From Acetobacteraceae bacterium (lineage in GTDB: Bacteria; Pseudomonadota; Alphaproteobacteria; Acetobacterales; Acetobacteraceae), in contig JASHVB010000289.1 of assembly GCA_030039695.1 (NCBI GenBank), positions 1-5,735 of the forward strand: DNA of 5,735 nt, given 5' to 3'. Both the position numbers and the translations under genes were made by a program. Positions 1 through 5,735 of the stretch are shown here, in pieces. How positions within the stretch are numbered: position 1 is the first letter of the stretch; each line of letters starts with the position of its first letter. Below the pieces are notes generated by a model. That model was not told where the DNA came from. It saw nothing but the letters and a program-made list of their open reading frames with translations, and made no database searches.

Positions 1-1465
1 GCCGGCTATCAACAACCGACGTTGGGTCCGGCCCCATCCGGCACGTGCTGGTCGCATGGAACACCGTGGACCCGTTCTGCCGCAGATAATCCAGCAACTC
101 ATCGTCGGATTGCACATCGGCGCCAGGCTGAGTCTCCATCGCGATGTATTTCGCCAGCGCCGGAGCGGCAAACAACTTGCGGACAAAGCGGAGCCCACCG
201 ATCGCCGTGCGGCGATCACGGTCCTCGCTGAGATAGCGCGGATTGATCGCCGGTGGATCGCCCGGTCGGCTGGTTTTCGCCTGGACATAGCCGGTGCTAT
301 GTGGACGCATCTGCCACATTCCCATCGTCATTCCCGGCTTGTCCTCCAACCTCCGCACCGGACCCGGTGCGTAGCTGCCGGGCGCGAAGATCGCCTGCAC
401 ATCTGGCGTTGCCGATTCCTCCAGCACCTTCACCGATGCGGCAACCAGTGAGGCCGCGTAAGTCATGATCCCCTGGCCAAGGAACACGTAACGCATCAGC
501 TCTCCCATGAACGGCAGGCCTCGCGACTTCTCGTTCAACGTCTGGGTGCCCACGACGCGGGCGGCGATGCGCGCGAGGAAGTGGTCCTGGAAGTTCTTGC
601 CGACGCCGGGCAGCGCGTGCTGCGTTTCCACCCCGATACCACCGAGATGAGCCGGATCGCCGACGCCGGACAACTGTAGGATATGTGGCGAACCGATCGC
701 ACCGGCACTCAGGAGCACCTCACGTGCCGCACCGACCCGCTGTTCCACGCCGCCGCGTGAAAACGCAACACCGGTGGCACGCTTGCCATCAAACTCGACG
801 CGGTGGACCAACGCGTTGGTGATCACCTGCAAGTTCGCCCGCCGCAGCGCCGGGCGCAGATAGCCCCGCGCGGTGCTGGCGCGGCGCCGTCCGCCCCGCG
901 TCTGCTGCACCCAGCCGATCCCGTCACCCGCGCCATGTGGCAGATTGTTTACGTCGGAGCGATATTCCAGGCCGAGCTGCTTGCCGGCTTCGATTGCCGC
1001 GCGGCACAGGAGTGGCTGATCAGCAGTGCGCGACGTGAACAGCGGGCCACCTTTTGCGTGCACTTCGTCTTCATCGCCTTCCCAGTTCTCTGCCTTGCGG
1101 AAGAATGGGAACACGTCTTCCCAGGTCCAGCCGCGATTGCCGAGCTGGGCCCAATGATCGTAGTCCTCCGGCTGGCTGCGCACATAAATCAGGCCGTTAA
1201 TAGAGCTCGATCCGCCCAGAACACGCCCTCGAGGGTACAGTATGGCACGGCCATTCGTTCCGGGATCCGGTTCGGCGTGAAAACCCCAGGTGATCGTCGG
1301 ATGATCCAGCAGCTTCAGATAACCAGCGGGAATGTGGATCAGCGGGTTCCGGTCGTGACCGCCAGCCTCGAGTAGCACCACGCGATTGTTGGGATCCTCG
1401 GTCAGCCGATTGGCCAGAACGCAGCCAGCCGAGCCAGCGCCGACGATGACGTAGTCCGCCTGCAT
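1..1465 (-). CDS. GMC-family FAD-dependent oxidoreductase (choline/alcohol dehydrogenase-like), C-terminus cut by window edge
   Basis: Reverse-strand reading is open from an ATG at 1465 to the left edge, giving 488 residues and no stop. Seen: an N-terminal dinucleotide-binding motif YVIVGAGSAG (residues 5-14) followed by LLEAGG (31-36) for FAD; GMC signature 1, RGRVLGGSSSINGLIYVR (79-96); GMC signature 2, GAIGSPHILQLSGVG (255-269); and the substrate-domain block FHATSTCRMG (469-478), whose His470 aligns with the catalytic-base histidine of the family. The usual HPxGTCRMG form is changed to HATSTCRMG. Family members are about 530-560 residues, so roughly the last 45-60 residues, including the second conserved catalytic His/Asn, lie outside the window. 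The family oxidises alcohols (choline, aliphatic or polyethylene glycol alcohols) using FAD; the substrate here cannot be told. There is no signal peptide, so it is probably cytoplasmic or peripheral to the membrane. The start is supported by AGGGGAGGG at 1474-1482, 8 nt upstream. The gene is divergent from the crotonase-fold gene. The family call is firm; the substrate is open. Confidence 0.93.
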   Translation of the reverse strand, partial: MQADYVIVGAGSAGCVLANRLTEDPNNRVVLLEAGGHDRNPLIHIPAGYLKLLDHPTITWGFHAEPDPGTNGRAILYPRGRVLGGSSSINGLIYVRSQPEDYDHWAQLGNRGWTWEDVFPFFRKAENWEGDEDEVHAKGGPLFTSRTADQPLLCRAAIEAGKQLGLEYRSDVNNLPHGAGDGIGWVQQTRGGRRRASTARGYLRPALRRANLQVITNALVHRVEFDGKRATGVAFSRGGVEQRVGAAREVLLSAGAIGSPHILQLSGVGDPAHLGGIGVETQHALPGVGKNFQDHFLARIAARVVGTQTLNEKSRGLPFMGELMRYVFLGQGIMTYAASLVAASVKVLEESATPDVQAIFAPGSYAPGPVRRLEDKPGMTMGMWQMRPHSTGYVQAKTSRPGDPPAINPRYLSEDRDRRTAIGGLRFVRKLFAAPALAKYIAMETQPGADVQSDDELLDYLRQNGSTVFHATSTCRMGPDPTSVVDSR

Positions 1466-1483
1466 GGATGTCGCCCTCCCCTT

Positions 1484-1500
1484 GCGGCACTCCTTGCCGC
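1484..1500 (-). other. Small GC hairpin in the oxidoreductase 5' leader
   Basis: GCGGC (1484-1488) and GCCGC (1496-1500) are perfect 5-bp complementary arms around a 7-nt loop. In the oxidoreductase transcript this hairpin would sit just upstream of the AGGGGAGGG ribosome-binding site (1474-1482). It could influence ribosome access, but such short GC stems arise by chance in DNA of this composition, and no function is claimed. Confidence 0.2.
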
Positions 1501-1615
1501 CCGCGGAAAACCTAGCCGACAGGGGCGCACCGATCCAGTTTGCTGCAGAACCACATCCCTGGGAACCCATATTCATCGGCATGAGCGTTCCTGCTAACGA
1601 TGAAGCCTATTTCCC

Positions 1616-1622
1616 GGGGAGG
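1616..1622 (+). promoter_or_regulatory. Shine-Dalgarno that fixes a TTG start
   Basis: GGGGAGG lies 5 nt before the TTG at 1628. No ATG or GTG in this frame sits where the crotonase fold needs its first beta strand, and the nearby ATG at 1600 is in a different frame. The ribosome-binding site plus the conserved N-terminal strand therefore support TTG as the initiation codon. Confidence 0.75.
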
Positions 1623-1627
1623 TCGTC

Positions 1628-2545
1628 TTGGCCGTCATCTACGAAAAGCGCGACGGGGTCGCCTACATCACGTTGAACAATCCCGACAAGGCGAACATTC
1701 TCGACAAGCCGACGTCGGACGAGATTTCCGCCGCGTGGATCGACCTTTGGGAGGATCGCGACATCCGCTGCGCCATTCTCACCGGCGCCGGCGACCGGCA
1801 TTTCTGCGGCGGCCACAATCTGGCGCCGCGCAAGAACATCACCGAGGAGGAGCGCGAATACCTCCGCACGCAGCGCATCTTCTGGCCGCTGGCCGGCACG
1901 GTCCATGGACAGAGGACCGGCGTGGATGGGCGGTTCGGCGACCACTATCCGCGTGTGTGGAAGCCGGTGATTGCCGCCATCAACGGCTGGGCGGCCGGCG
2001 CGGGGCTGTACATTCTGCTATCGTCCACCGACATCCGCATCGCCAGCGCAGAACATGCACGGTTCAAGTTTTCGCTGATTTCGCAAGGCTGGCTCGGCCA
2101 TGGGCCGGGTGCCAGCCTGTTGGTGAAGCAGCTTCGCTATATTGATGCGATGAAGATGCTGCTGACCGATGATCCGTTCGACGCCGCGGAGGCGCTACGC
2201 ATCGGCCTGATCAATGAAGTGGTGCCGCACGCTCAGTTGCTGGAACGGGCAGAGAAGATTGCACGTCATATCGTCACCTTGCCGCCGGTGGCAGTCCGCA
2301 TGATGAAGGAATTCGTTGTGCGCTTCGGCGACCTGCCGACCGACCAGGCGTGGCATGTGCAGAACCTGATCAACAATCTTCTGATCCAGGTGACAACGGA
2401 TGGCGAGGAAGGCCGTCGCGCCTTCAACGAAAAGCGGCCGCCAAAATTCACCGGCGCATTGCGCACCCGCGGCGGGGCGTGGGAGCAGCCGACGCCAGAA
2501 GACGCAAAGCGGTTGGATGAGGCTTACCGCAGCGGGGAATTTTGA
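1628..2545 (+). CDS. Enoyl-CoA hydratase/isomerase-family (crotonase-fold) protein lacking the canonical catalytic glutamates
   Basis: 305 residues from a TTG start with a strong ribosome-binding site. Crotonase features seen: the N-terminal strand VAYITLNNPDKAN (residues 11-23); the first oxyanion-hole loop HFCGGHNL (58-65); the second oxyanion segment KPVIAAINGWAAGAGLYILL (112-131); the helix TDIRIAS (134-140); and a C-terminal segment with DPFDAAEALRIGLINEVVPH and PPVAVRMMKEFVVR. Both oxyanion loops are intact, so acyl-CoA thioester binding is likely. Aligned by eye to rat mitochondrial enoyl-CoA hydratase, Glu144 becomes Tyr128 and Glu164 becomes Leu150, so a standard syn-hydratase mechanism is unlikely. 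Residues 66-111 form a longer than usual, charged connection between the oxyanion loops (PRKNITEEEREYL, then HGQRTGVDGRFGDHYPRVW). The C-terminal tail (about 270-305) is also extended compared with the roughly 260-residue family norm. Other reactions of the superfamily (isomerase, hydrolase, ring-modifying or dehalogenase-type) are possible. The fold is certain; the reaction is unknown. Confidence 0.92.
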   Translation: MAVIYEKRDGVAYITLNNPDKANILDKPTSDEISAAWIDLWEDRDIRCAILTGAGDRHFCGGHNLAPRKNITEEEREYLRTQRIFWPLAGTVHGQRTGVDGRFGDHYPRVWKPVIAAINGWAAGAGLYILLSSTDIRIASAEHARFKFSLISQGWLGHGPGASLLVKQLRYIDAMKMLLTDDPFDAAEALRIGLINEVVPHAQLLERAEKIARHIVTLPPVAVRMMKEFVVRFGDLPTDQAWHVQNLINNLLIQVTTDGEEGRRAFNEKRPPKFTGALRTRGGAWEQPTPEDAKRLDEAYRSGEF

Positions 2546-2740
2546 ACCTGGTACCGCGCTGCCCCTCGCAGTATAGCAACTGATCACACATCCGTGATTA
2601 TCATCTGATAAAACGCACAATAGTTGCGGCAGATTTCGTGCACCTTCACGACAAAGCGACCGCACTCGGGCCGATTTTCGCCACGATTCGCGCGGAACGT
2701 GCTTATTATGCAATCGCCGGAGCATGAGGGGAAACCTGCC
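2546..2740. promoter_or_regulatory. Intergenic leader of the response-regulator gene
   Basis: This 195-bp gap separates two co-directional genes and has an AT-richer patch (about 2570-2625) that stands out from the GC-rich surroundings. It contains the inverted repeats described separately. A TATTAT at 2704-2709 resembles a -10 box but has no good -35 at 16-18 bp and overlaps an upstream in-frame ATG, so I do not call it a promoter. There is no clear intrinsic terminator for the upstream gene: no stem followed by a T-run is visible. Separate transcription of the regulator is likely but not proved. Confidence 0.45.
2581..2611. promoter_or_regulatory. Two overlapping operator-like inverted repeats upstream of the response regulator
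   Basis: TGATCAC (2581-2587) and GTGATTA (2594-2600) are inverted arms matching at 6 of 7 positions around a 6-nt spacer. Overlapping it, TTATCA (2598-2603) and TGATAA (2606-2611) are perfect 6-bp arms around a TC centre. The arms are AT-rich and the second repeat has almost no loop, so they look like a dimeric protein site rather than an RNA terminator. The first resembles CRP/FNR-type half-site geometry (GTGA/TCAC with a 6-nt centre) but the orientation is reversed, so the binding protein is not identified. Autoregulation by the downstream regulator is possible; OmpR-type proteins usually bind direct repeats, which argues against it. Confidence 0.4.
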
Positions 2741-3460
2741 ATGTCAGCCAAGCGACCCATTCTGATCGTCGAAGATGACGAAGACCTCTGTCAGACCCTT
2801 GCCGAGCATCTCAGCGTCGACGCGGGTTTCACGGTCGTCACGGTGGCAAACCTGGAGGCGGCGGACGCTGCACTCAACACCAAGGACGCGCGCTTCGACG
2901 CGATCATTCTCGATATCGGTTTGCCAGACGGCGATGGACGCGATTACTGCGCCAGGCTGCGTCATCAAGGCCACCAGATGCCCGTGGTCATCTTGACCGG
3001 CGCCGATGGCGAGGCGGATGTGGTACGCGGTCTCGACTCCGGCGCCAACGACTACATCGCCAAGCCGTTCCGCGCGAATGAACTGCTGGCTCGTCTGCGA
3101 GCGCAGTTGCGCTTGTTCGAGAGCAGCGAGGAAGCGGTGTTCTCGGTTGGACCGTACACGTTTCGTCCATCGCGCAAGCTGCTGCAGGACGCGGCAAAGA
3201 ACCGCCGGATCCGCCTGACCGACAAGGAAGCCGCGATCCTCAAGTTCCTGTATCGCTCGGACGCGCGTCCGGTGGACCGGCAGATCCTGCTGCATGAAGT
3301 GTGGGGCTATAATCCCGCCGTGACCACACACACGCTGGAAACGCACATCTACCGTCTGCGGCAAAAGATCGAGGCAAACCCTGCCAATCCGTTGTTGCTG
3401 GTGACCGAGCATGGGGGCTATCGGCTGAACCCGGACAGCGAGACGACAGCGGCGGCATAG
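2741..3460 (+). CDS. OmpR/PhoB-family two-component response regulator
   Basis: 239 residues. Receiver domain, residues about 5-125: acidic pocket VEDDED (10-15), phospho-acceptor Asp58 in LDIGLPDGDG (57-66), Thr86 in VILTGAD and Lys108 in IAKPF, so all key phosphotransfer residues are present. C-terminal winged-helix DNA-binding domain, about 133-231: RLTDKEAAILKFL (158-170), LLHEVWGYN (183-191), the recognition helix TTHTLETHIYRLRQKI (195-210) and the wing hairpin LLVTEHGGYRL (219-229). The ATG at 2741 is preferred because GAGGGG (2726-2731) precedes it by 9 nt and the receiver begins about 5 residues later; an in-frame ATG at 2708 and a TTG at 2624 would add an extension with no recognised domain. 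It should be a cytoplasmic transcription factor activated by a histidine kinase, and none is visible here. The sequence resembles a single-gene regulator type common in alphaproteobacteria. Targets unknown. Confidence 0.95.
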   Translation: MSAKRPILIVEDDEDLCQTLAEHLSVDAGFTVVTVANLEAADAALNTKDARFDAIILDIGLPDGDGRDYCARLRHQGHQMPVVILTGADGEADVVRGLDSGANDYIAKPFRANELLARLRAQLRLFESSEEAVFSVGPYTFRPSRKLLQDAAKNRRIRLTDKEAAILKFLYRSDARPVDRQILLHEVWGYNPAVTTHTLETHIYRLRQKIEANPANPLLLVTEHGGYRLNPDSETTAAA

Positions 3461-3464
3461 CCGC
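3452..3464. terminator. Possible weak hairpin at the convergent gene ends
   Basis: GCGGC (3452-3456) and GCCGC (3460-3464) form a perfect 5-bp stem around ATA, overlapping the TAG stop codon of the response regulator (3458-3460). It lies between two convergent genes whose stop codons are only about 21 bp apart. No T-run follows on either strand, so it is not a standard intrinsic terminator. It could contribute weakly to ending transcription in both directions, or it may be chance. Confidence 0.2.
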
Positions 3465-3481
3465 ATCGACGCCTCAGCCAC

Positions 3482-5731
3482 TCATCCGAGTGCCCCGGCA
3501 CGATGCAACGATGTGAGCGCGTCACCGTCGAGGCCCAGCAGTTCCTGCAACACCATGTCCGTGTCGGCACCGAGCCCCGGTGCCGGCCCGGACATCCGGC
3601 CGAAACTCGCCTGCCAGGGCAATCCCGGCAGCACCCCTTGCCGATGTGGTTCCCAGAAGCCCCGCGCGCGCAGATGCGGGCTCGCCACCAGATCAGCGGA
3701 CGACGCGAGGGCGGCCGCTGGCACGCCCGCGCGCACCAGTTCCGTTTCCGCTACGGATGCGTTGCATTGTGCGAGCCAGGCACCCAGCGCCGCATCAATC
3801 ACCTCTCGGTGTTCGACACGGCCGCTGAACGTAAGCTTCACCATCGCCCGAAGTCCAGGCACCAGCTCGCACACGTGCCGCCATTCATCATCGTTCCGCA
3901 CCGCCAGACTTAGCCATGCGTCGTCCCCGGCGCAGCGATACACACCGTGCGGGGCAAACACGCAGGACTCATTCCCGCGCGGCTTCGGCGGATCGTCGAG
4001 CTGCGCCGCAAGCAGCGGCTTGGCCAGAGTCCACAGCATCGCCTCGATCATGGAGAAATCGATGCGTACCACCTCGCCGCGCCCCCGCCGCCACAACGCC
4101 GCGGCAACACCGAGTGCCATCATCAGCCCGCACATTGGATCCAGCCAGGCGAAGCCAACGCGCGGAGGTAGGTTTGGGTGCCGGTTCAATCCTGCGAATC
4201 CGGAATAGCATTGCAGCAGCGTTCCATATGCAGCCGCCCGCGACTCTGGCCCGGTCCGGCCAAGCCCCGATGCTGAGACGTAAACCAGGTCGGGATTGAC
4301 CTCGCGCAGCGCCGCCGCACCGAGGCCCAGCCGGTCCATCACGCCGGTGGCAAAGTTTTCCACGAGCACGTCGCAAGTCGCGGCCAGCGCACGAACCGTC
4401 GCCACTGCTGCCGGATGCTTCAGGTCCAGCACGATGCCGCGCTTCCGTTGCCCAAGTACGGCGTGCAGTTCTGACGTTCGCCCGGGATCACCGCGGCCGG
4501 GCGCTTCGATCTTGATGACGTCGGCACCCATCGCCGCCAGATAACGCGTCGCCGTCGGGCCGGCGATCACCCAACTGAAGTCCAGCACGCGCACGCCGGA
4601 AAGTGGTAACACATCGGGGTTCGTGCCATCACCCGGGTGGGATTGCTTCGCTTCGCTCGCATGCAGCGAGATTTCCTGCGCCGGCCGCGGCGGTTCAGCC
4701 TGGCGGGACTCGCCTGGGACCATTGTCGAGCCCGCACTGACACCGAACGGTGGCCCCGGTGCCTTTACGTTCCTGCCGCCGATCTCAACCATCCGCCAGA
4801 ATCGGCGATGCTGAAGCTGTGGCGAGGCAAAATGTTCGACCAGCTCGCGCAACGGAAAGCTCGGCACGCGCGCGGCCTGTGCCGTGTTCGCTATCCATTG
4901 TTTGTCGTGCTGGCGGCTCCACTCCGACATCAGCACATGCAGCGCGTCCCAATTGGCAACCCGGTCGCGCTTCGTCGTGAAGCGCGGATCTCGGCCCCAT
5001 TCGGGCGAACCCATCGCCTCCAGCCATGCAGCCCACTGATGATCCTCGCGCGGCGAAATTGCCGTATAACCATCGCGCGCCGGCAGGATGCAGACCGTGG
5101 CGCCGTTGCCGTCTGCCACTCGCTTGCGCGGCCGAGTCTTGCCGGTCAGGCCCGCGTTGGCCAATTCGGTCATGGCCAACGTCGCCAGCGCTTCGTGCCT
5201 CGACACGTCGATTTCCGCGGGTGCGCGGCTAAGCGCTGCGTGCATGCCGGCACAGGCAGCGGCAAGCCCACCGACAAACGCGGATTGCTCGCCTACGGGC
5301 CGAATCGGTGCCTCGGACAGATCGTCCACCTGCCCGGTCAGCAGCCGCGCAATGCCGCTGGCATAAAGCAACGTCAGGTCGGTCGCTGGTTGCTCCGCCT
5401 GCGGTCCCGTCTGGCCGAACGGAGAAATCGCGACCAGCGTCGCGCGCCCGTTGAGCCGGCGCAGCGTTGCCGCGTCGTGACCACCGGAACGCAGCTCGGC
5501 GGGCGAGCCTTCAACGACGATGAGGTCAGCCGCCGACAGTGCGGCGTGTTTTGCCGGGTCAGCAAGATGCGCCTTCTGGTGGTTGAGATATCGCTGCAGC
5601 GGCGTAGCGGTCTGCAGATCAGTGCAGGCAACGCTGGCACCGAGGTCCGAGAGAATACGGCCGCACACCGCGGCGGCGAGGCCTGGCCCGAGCTGCACCA
5701 CGCGGAAATCGGCTAGCAGCGACACCAACAT
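3482..5731 (-). CDS. Tandem-domain CaiB/BaiF (family III) CoA-transferase
   Basis: 749 residues containing two family III CoA-transferase units. Unit 1 (about 1-335) starts LLADFRVVQLGPGLAAAVCGRILSDLGA and has the catalytic-Asp motif EIDVSRHEA with Asp175. Unit 2 (about 377-745) starts LSGVRVLDFSWVIAGPTATRYLAAMGADVIKIEAP and has VRIDFSMIEA with Asp558. Both correspond to the aspartate that forms the acyl and CoA intermediates in formyl-CoA transferase (Asp169). Unit 2 also keeps QRKRGIVLDLK (428-438) and DVLVENFATGVMDRLGL (454-470); in unit 1 the matching stretches are eroded (NHQKAHLADP, DLIVVEGSPAEL). Family III enzymes move CoA from an acyl-CoA to a free acid; donor and acceptor are unknown. 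The linker (336-376) is Pro/Ser-rich and contains repeat-derived residues. The ATG at 5731 abuts GGAG (5732-5735), which is too close; the GTG at 5723-5725 (codon 3) has 6-nt spacing and may be the true start. An upstream start beyond the edge is not excluded. Probably cytoplasmic. Confidence 0.92.
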   Translation of the reverse strand: MLVSLLADFRVVQLGPGLAAAVCGRILSDLGASVACTDLQTATPLQRYLNHQKAHLADPAKHAALSAADLIVVEGSPAELRSGGHDAATLRRLNGRATLVAISPFGQTGPQAEQPATDLTLLYASGIARLLTGQVDDLSEAPIRPVGEQSAFVGGLAAACAGMHAALSRAPAEIDVSRHEALATLAMTELANAGLTGKTRPRKRVADGNGATVCILPARDGYTAISPREDHQWAAWLEAMGSPEWGRDPRFTTKRDRVANWDALHVLMSEWSRQHDKQWIANTAQAARVPSFPLRELVEHFASPQLQHRRFWRMVEIGGRNVKAPGPPFGVSAGSTMVPGESRQAEPPRPAQEISLHASEAKQSHPGDGTNPDVLPLSGVRVLDFSWVIAGPTATRYLAAMGADVIKIEAPGRGDPGRTSELHAVLGQRKRGIVLDLKHPAAVATVRALAATCDVLVENFATGVMDRLGLGAAALREVNPDLVYVSASGLGRTGPESRAAAYGTLLQCYSGFAGLNRHPNLPPRVGFAWLDPMCGLMMALGVAAALWRRGRGEVVRIDFSMIEAMLWTLAKPLLAAQLDDPPKPRGNESCVFAPHGVYRCAGDDAWLSLAVRNDDEWRHVCELVPGLRAMVKLTFSGRVEHREVIDAALGAWLAQCNASVAETELVRAGVPAAALASSADLVASPHLRARGFWEPHRQGVLPGLPWQASFGRMSGPAPGLGADTDMVLQELLGLDGDALTSLHRAGALG
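4640..4676. repeat. REP-like palindromic repeat read in frame inside the CoA-transferase linker
   Basis: The plus strand reads ATTGCTTCGCTTCGCTCGCA at 4642-4661. From memory this closely matches the arm of a dispersed palindromic repeat found between genes in several alphaproteobacterial genomes (GCGAGCGAAGCGAAGCAATCC on the other strand is its usual look). Its edge forms a small stem, CTCGC (4656-4660) with GCGAG (4666-4670) around ATGCA. On the coding strand it gives SLHASEAKQS (residues 355-364), a peptide typical of such elements when translated. It sits exactly in the linker between the two transferase units and keeps the frame. Only one copy is in the window, so the repeat status rests on recognition, not on a second copy here. 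Confidence 0.5.
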
Positions 5732-5735
5732 CTCC

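Larger units (their letters stand above)
1466..1627. promoter_or_regulatory. Divergent intergenic region between the oxidoreductase and crotonase-fold genes
   Basis: This 162-bp gap must carry the promoters for both outward-reading genes unless either is read from further away. Both ends carry good Shine-Dalgarno sequences. I found no convincing -35/-10 pair with normal spacing on either strand. A short imperfect direct repeat, GAACCACAT (1548-1556) and GAACCCATA (1563-1571), has a 15-bp period. GGAAC (1562-1566) and GTTCC (1587-1591) form an inverted pair 20 bp apart. The GGAAC...GTT pair does not have the 16-17 bp spacing of alphaproteobacterial EcfG promoters. A shared regulator site is possible but not shown. 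Confidence 0.4.

Noticed and set aside
56..1490. Several open frames of 69-190 codons on both strands across the oxidoreductase region (for example 803-1375 plus and 1197-1490 minus).
   Set aside because: One reverse frame is continuous from 1465 to the left edge and carries both GMC signatures in the right order, so the others are shadows. The gene is also not broken: it merely lacks its stop inside the window.
2694..2720. GGAAC at 2694-2698 as the -35 of an EcfG (general stress) promoter.
   Set aside because: No GTT lies 16-17 bp downstream, so the two-part consensus is not met.
2624..2740. An upstream TTG or ATG (2624 or 2708) as the response regulator start.
   Set aside because: The extension has no domain, while the ATG at 2741 has a well-placed ribosome-binding site and puts the receiver's first strand at the usual distance from the N-terminus.
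2744..3481. A 245-codon open frame on the minus strand opposite the response regulator.
   Set aside because: The plus strand encodes a complete response regulator with every key residue. The antisense product shows no domain and no sensible composition.
4637..5716. A 359-codon open frame on the plus strand opposite the CoA-transferase.
   Set aside because: It lies wholly antisense to a gene with clear family motifs. Its protein is rich in Arg, Cys, Pro and His with no recognisable domain, which is what high-GC DNA gives in a shadow frame.
1..5735. Mobile element, CRISPR array, toxin-antitoxin, defence system or RNA gene.
   Set aside because: No transposase or recombinase motifs, no terminal inverted repeats, no regularly spaced repeats and no tRNA- or rRNA-like sequence were seen; genes fill nearly the whole window.

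Overview
The window holds four protein-coding genes on high-GC DNA with little spacing between them. The style suggests an alphaproteobacterium: strong third-position GC bias, an OmpR-type regulator with the winged-helix sequence common in that class, a tandem CaiB/BaiF CoA-transferase, and a short repeat resembling GC-rich palindromic repeats of alphaproteobacterial genomes. Rhizobiales/Bradyrhizobiaceae or Rhodospirillales/Acetobacteraceae would both fit; the sequence alone does not decide.

Layout: (1) 1-1465, minus strand: a GMC-family FAD oxidoreductase of the choline/alcohol dehydrogenase type, whose C-terminal end is cut by the left edge. (2) 1466-1627: a short divergent intergenic region. 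(3) 1628-2545, plus strand: a crotonase-fold (enoyl-CoA hydratase/isomerase-like) protein starting at TTG, with both canonical hydratase glutamates replaced. (4) 2546-2740: an AT-richer spacer with two overlapping operator-like inverted repeats. (5) 2741-3460, plus strand: an OmpR/PhoB-type response regulator with no sensor kinase in view. (6) 3482-5731, minus strand, convergent with the regulator: a 749-residue double-domain CoA-transferase of the CaiB/BaiF (family III) type. The DNA for its inter-domain linker contains an in-frame, REP-like repeat.

The oxidoreductase, crotonase-fold protein and CoA-transferase fit a small catabolic neighbourhood: an alcohol or hydroxyl group is oxidised, a carboxylic acid is activated by CoA transfer, and the acyl-CoA is modified by the crotonase-fold enzyme. 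This is inferred from families and proximity. The genes are not one operon, no substrate is identified, and the regulator's targets are unknown. I see no mobile element, CRISPR array, RNA gene or defence system. The most unusual points are the crotonase-fold protein without its usual catalytic acids and the repeat read through as coding sequence in the CoA-transferase.
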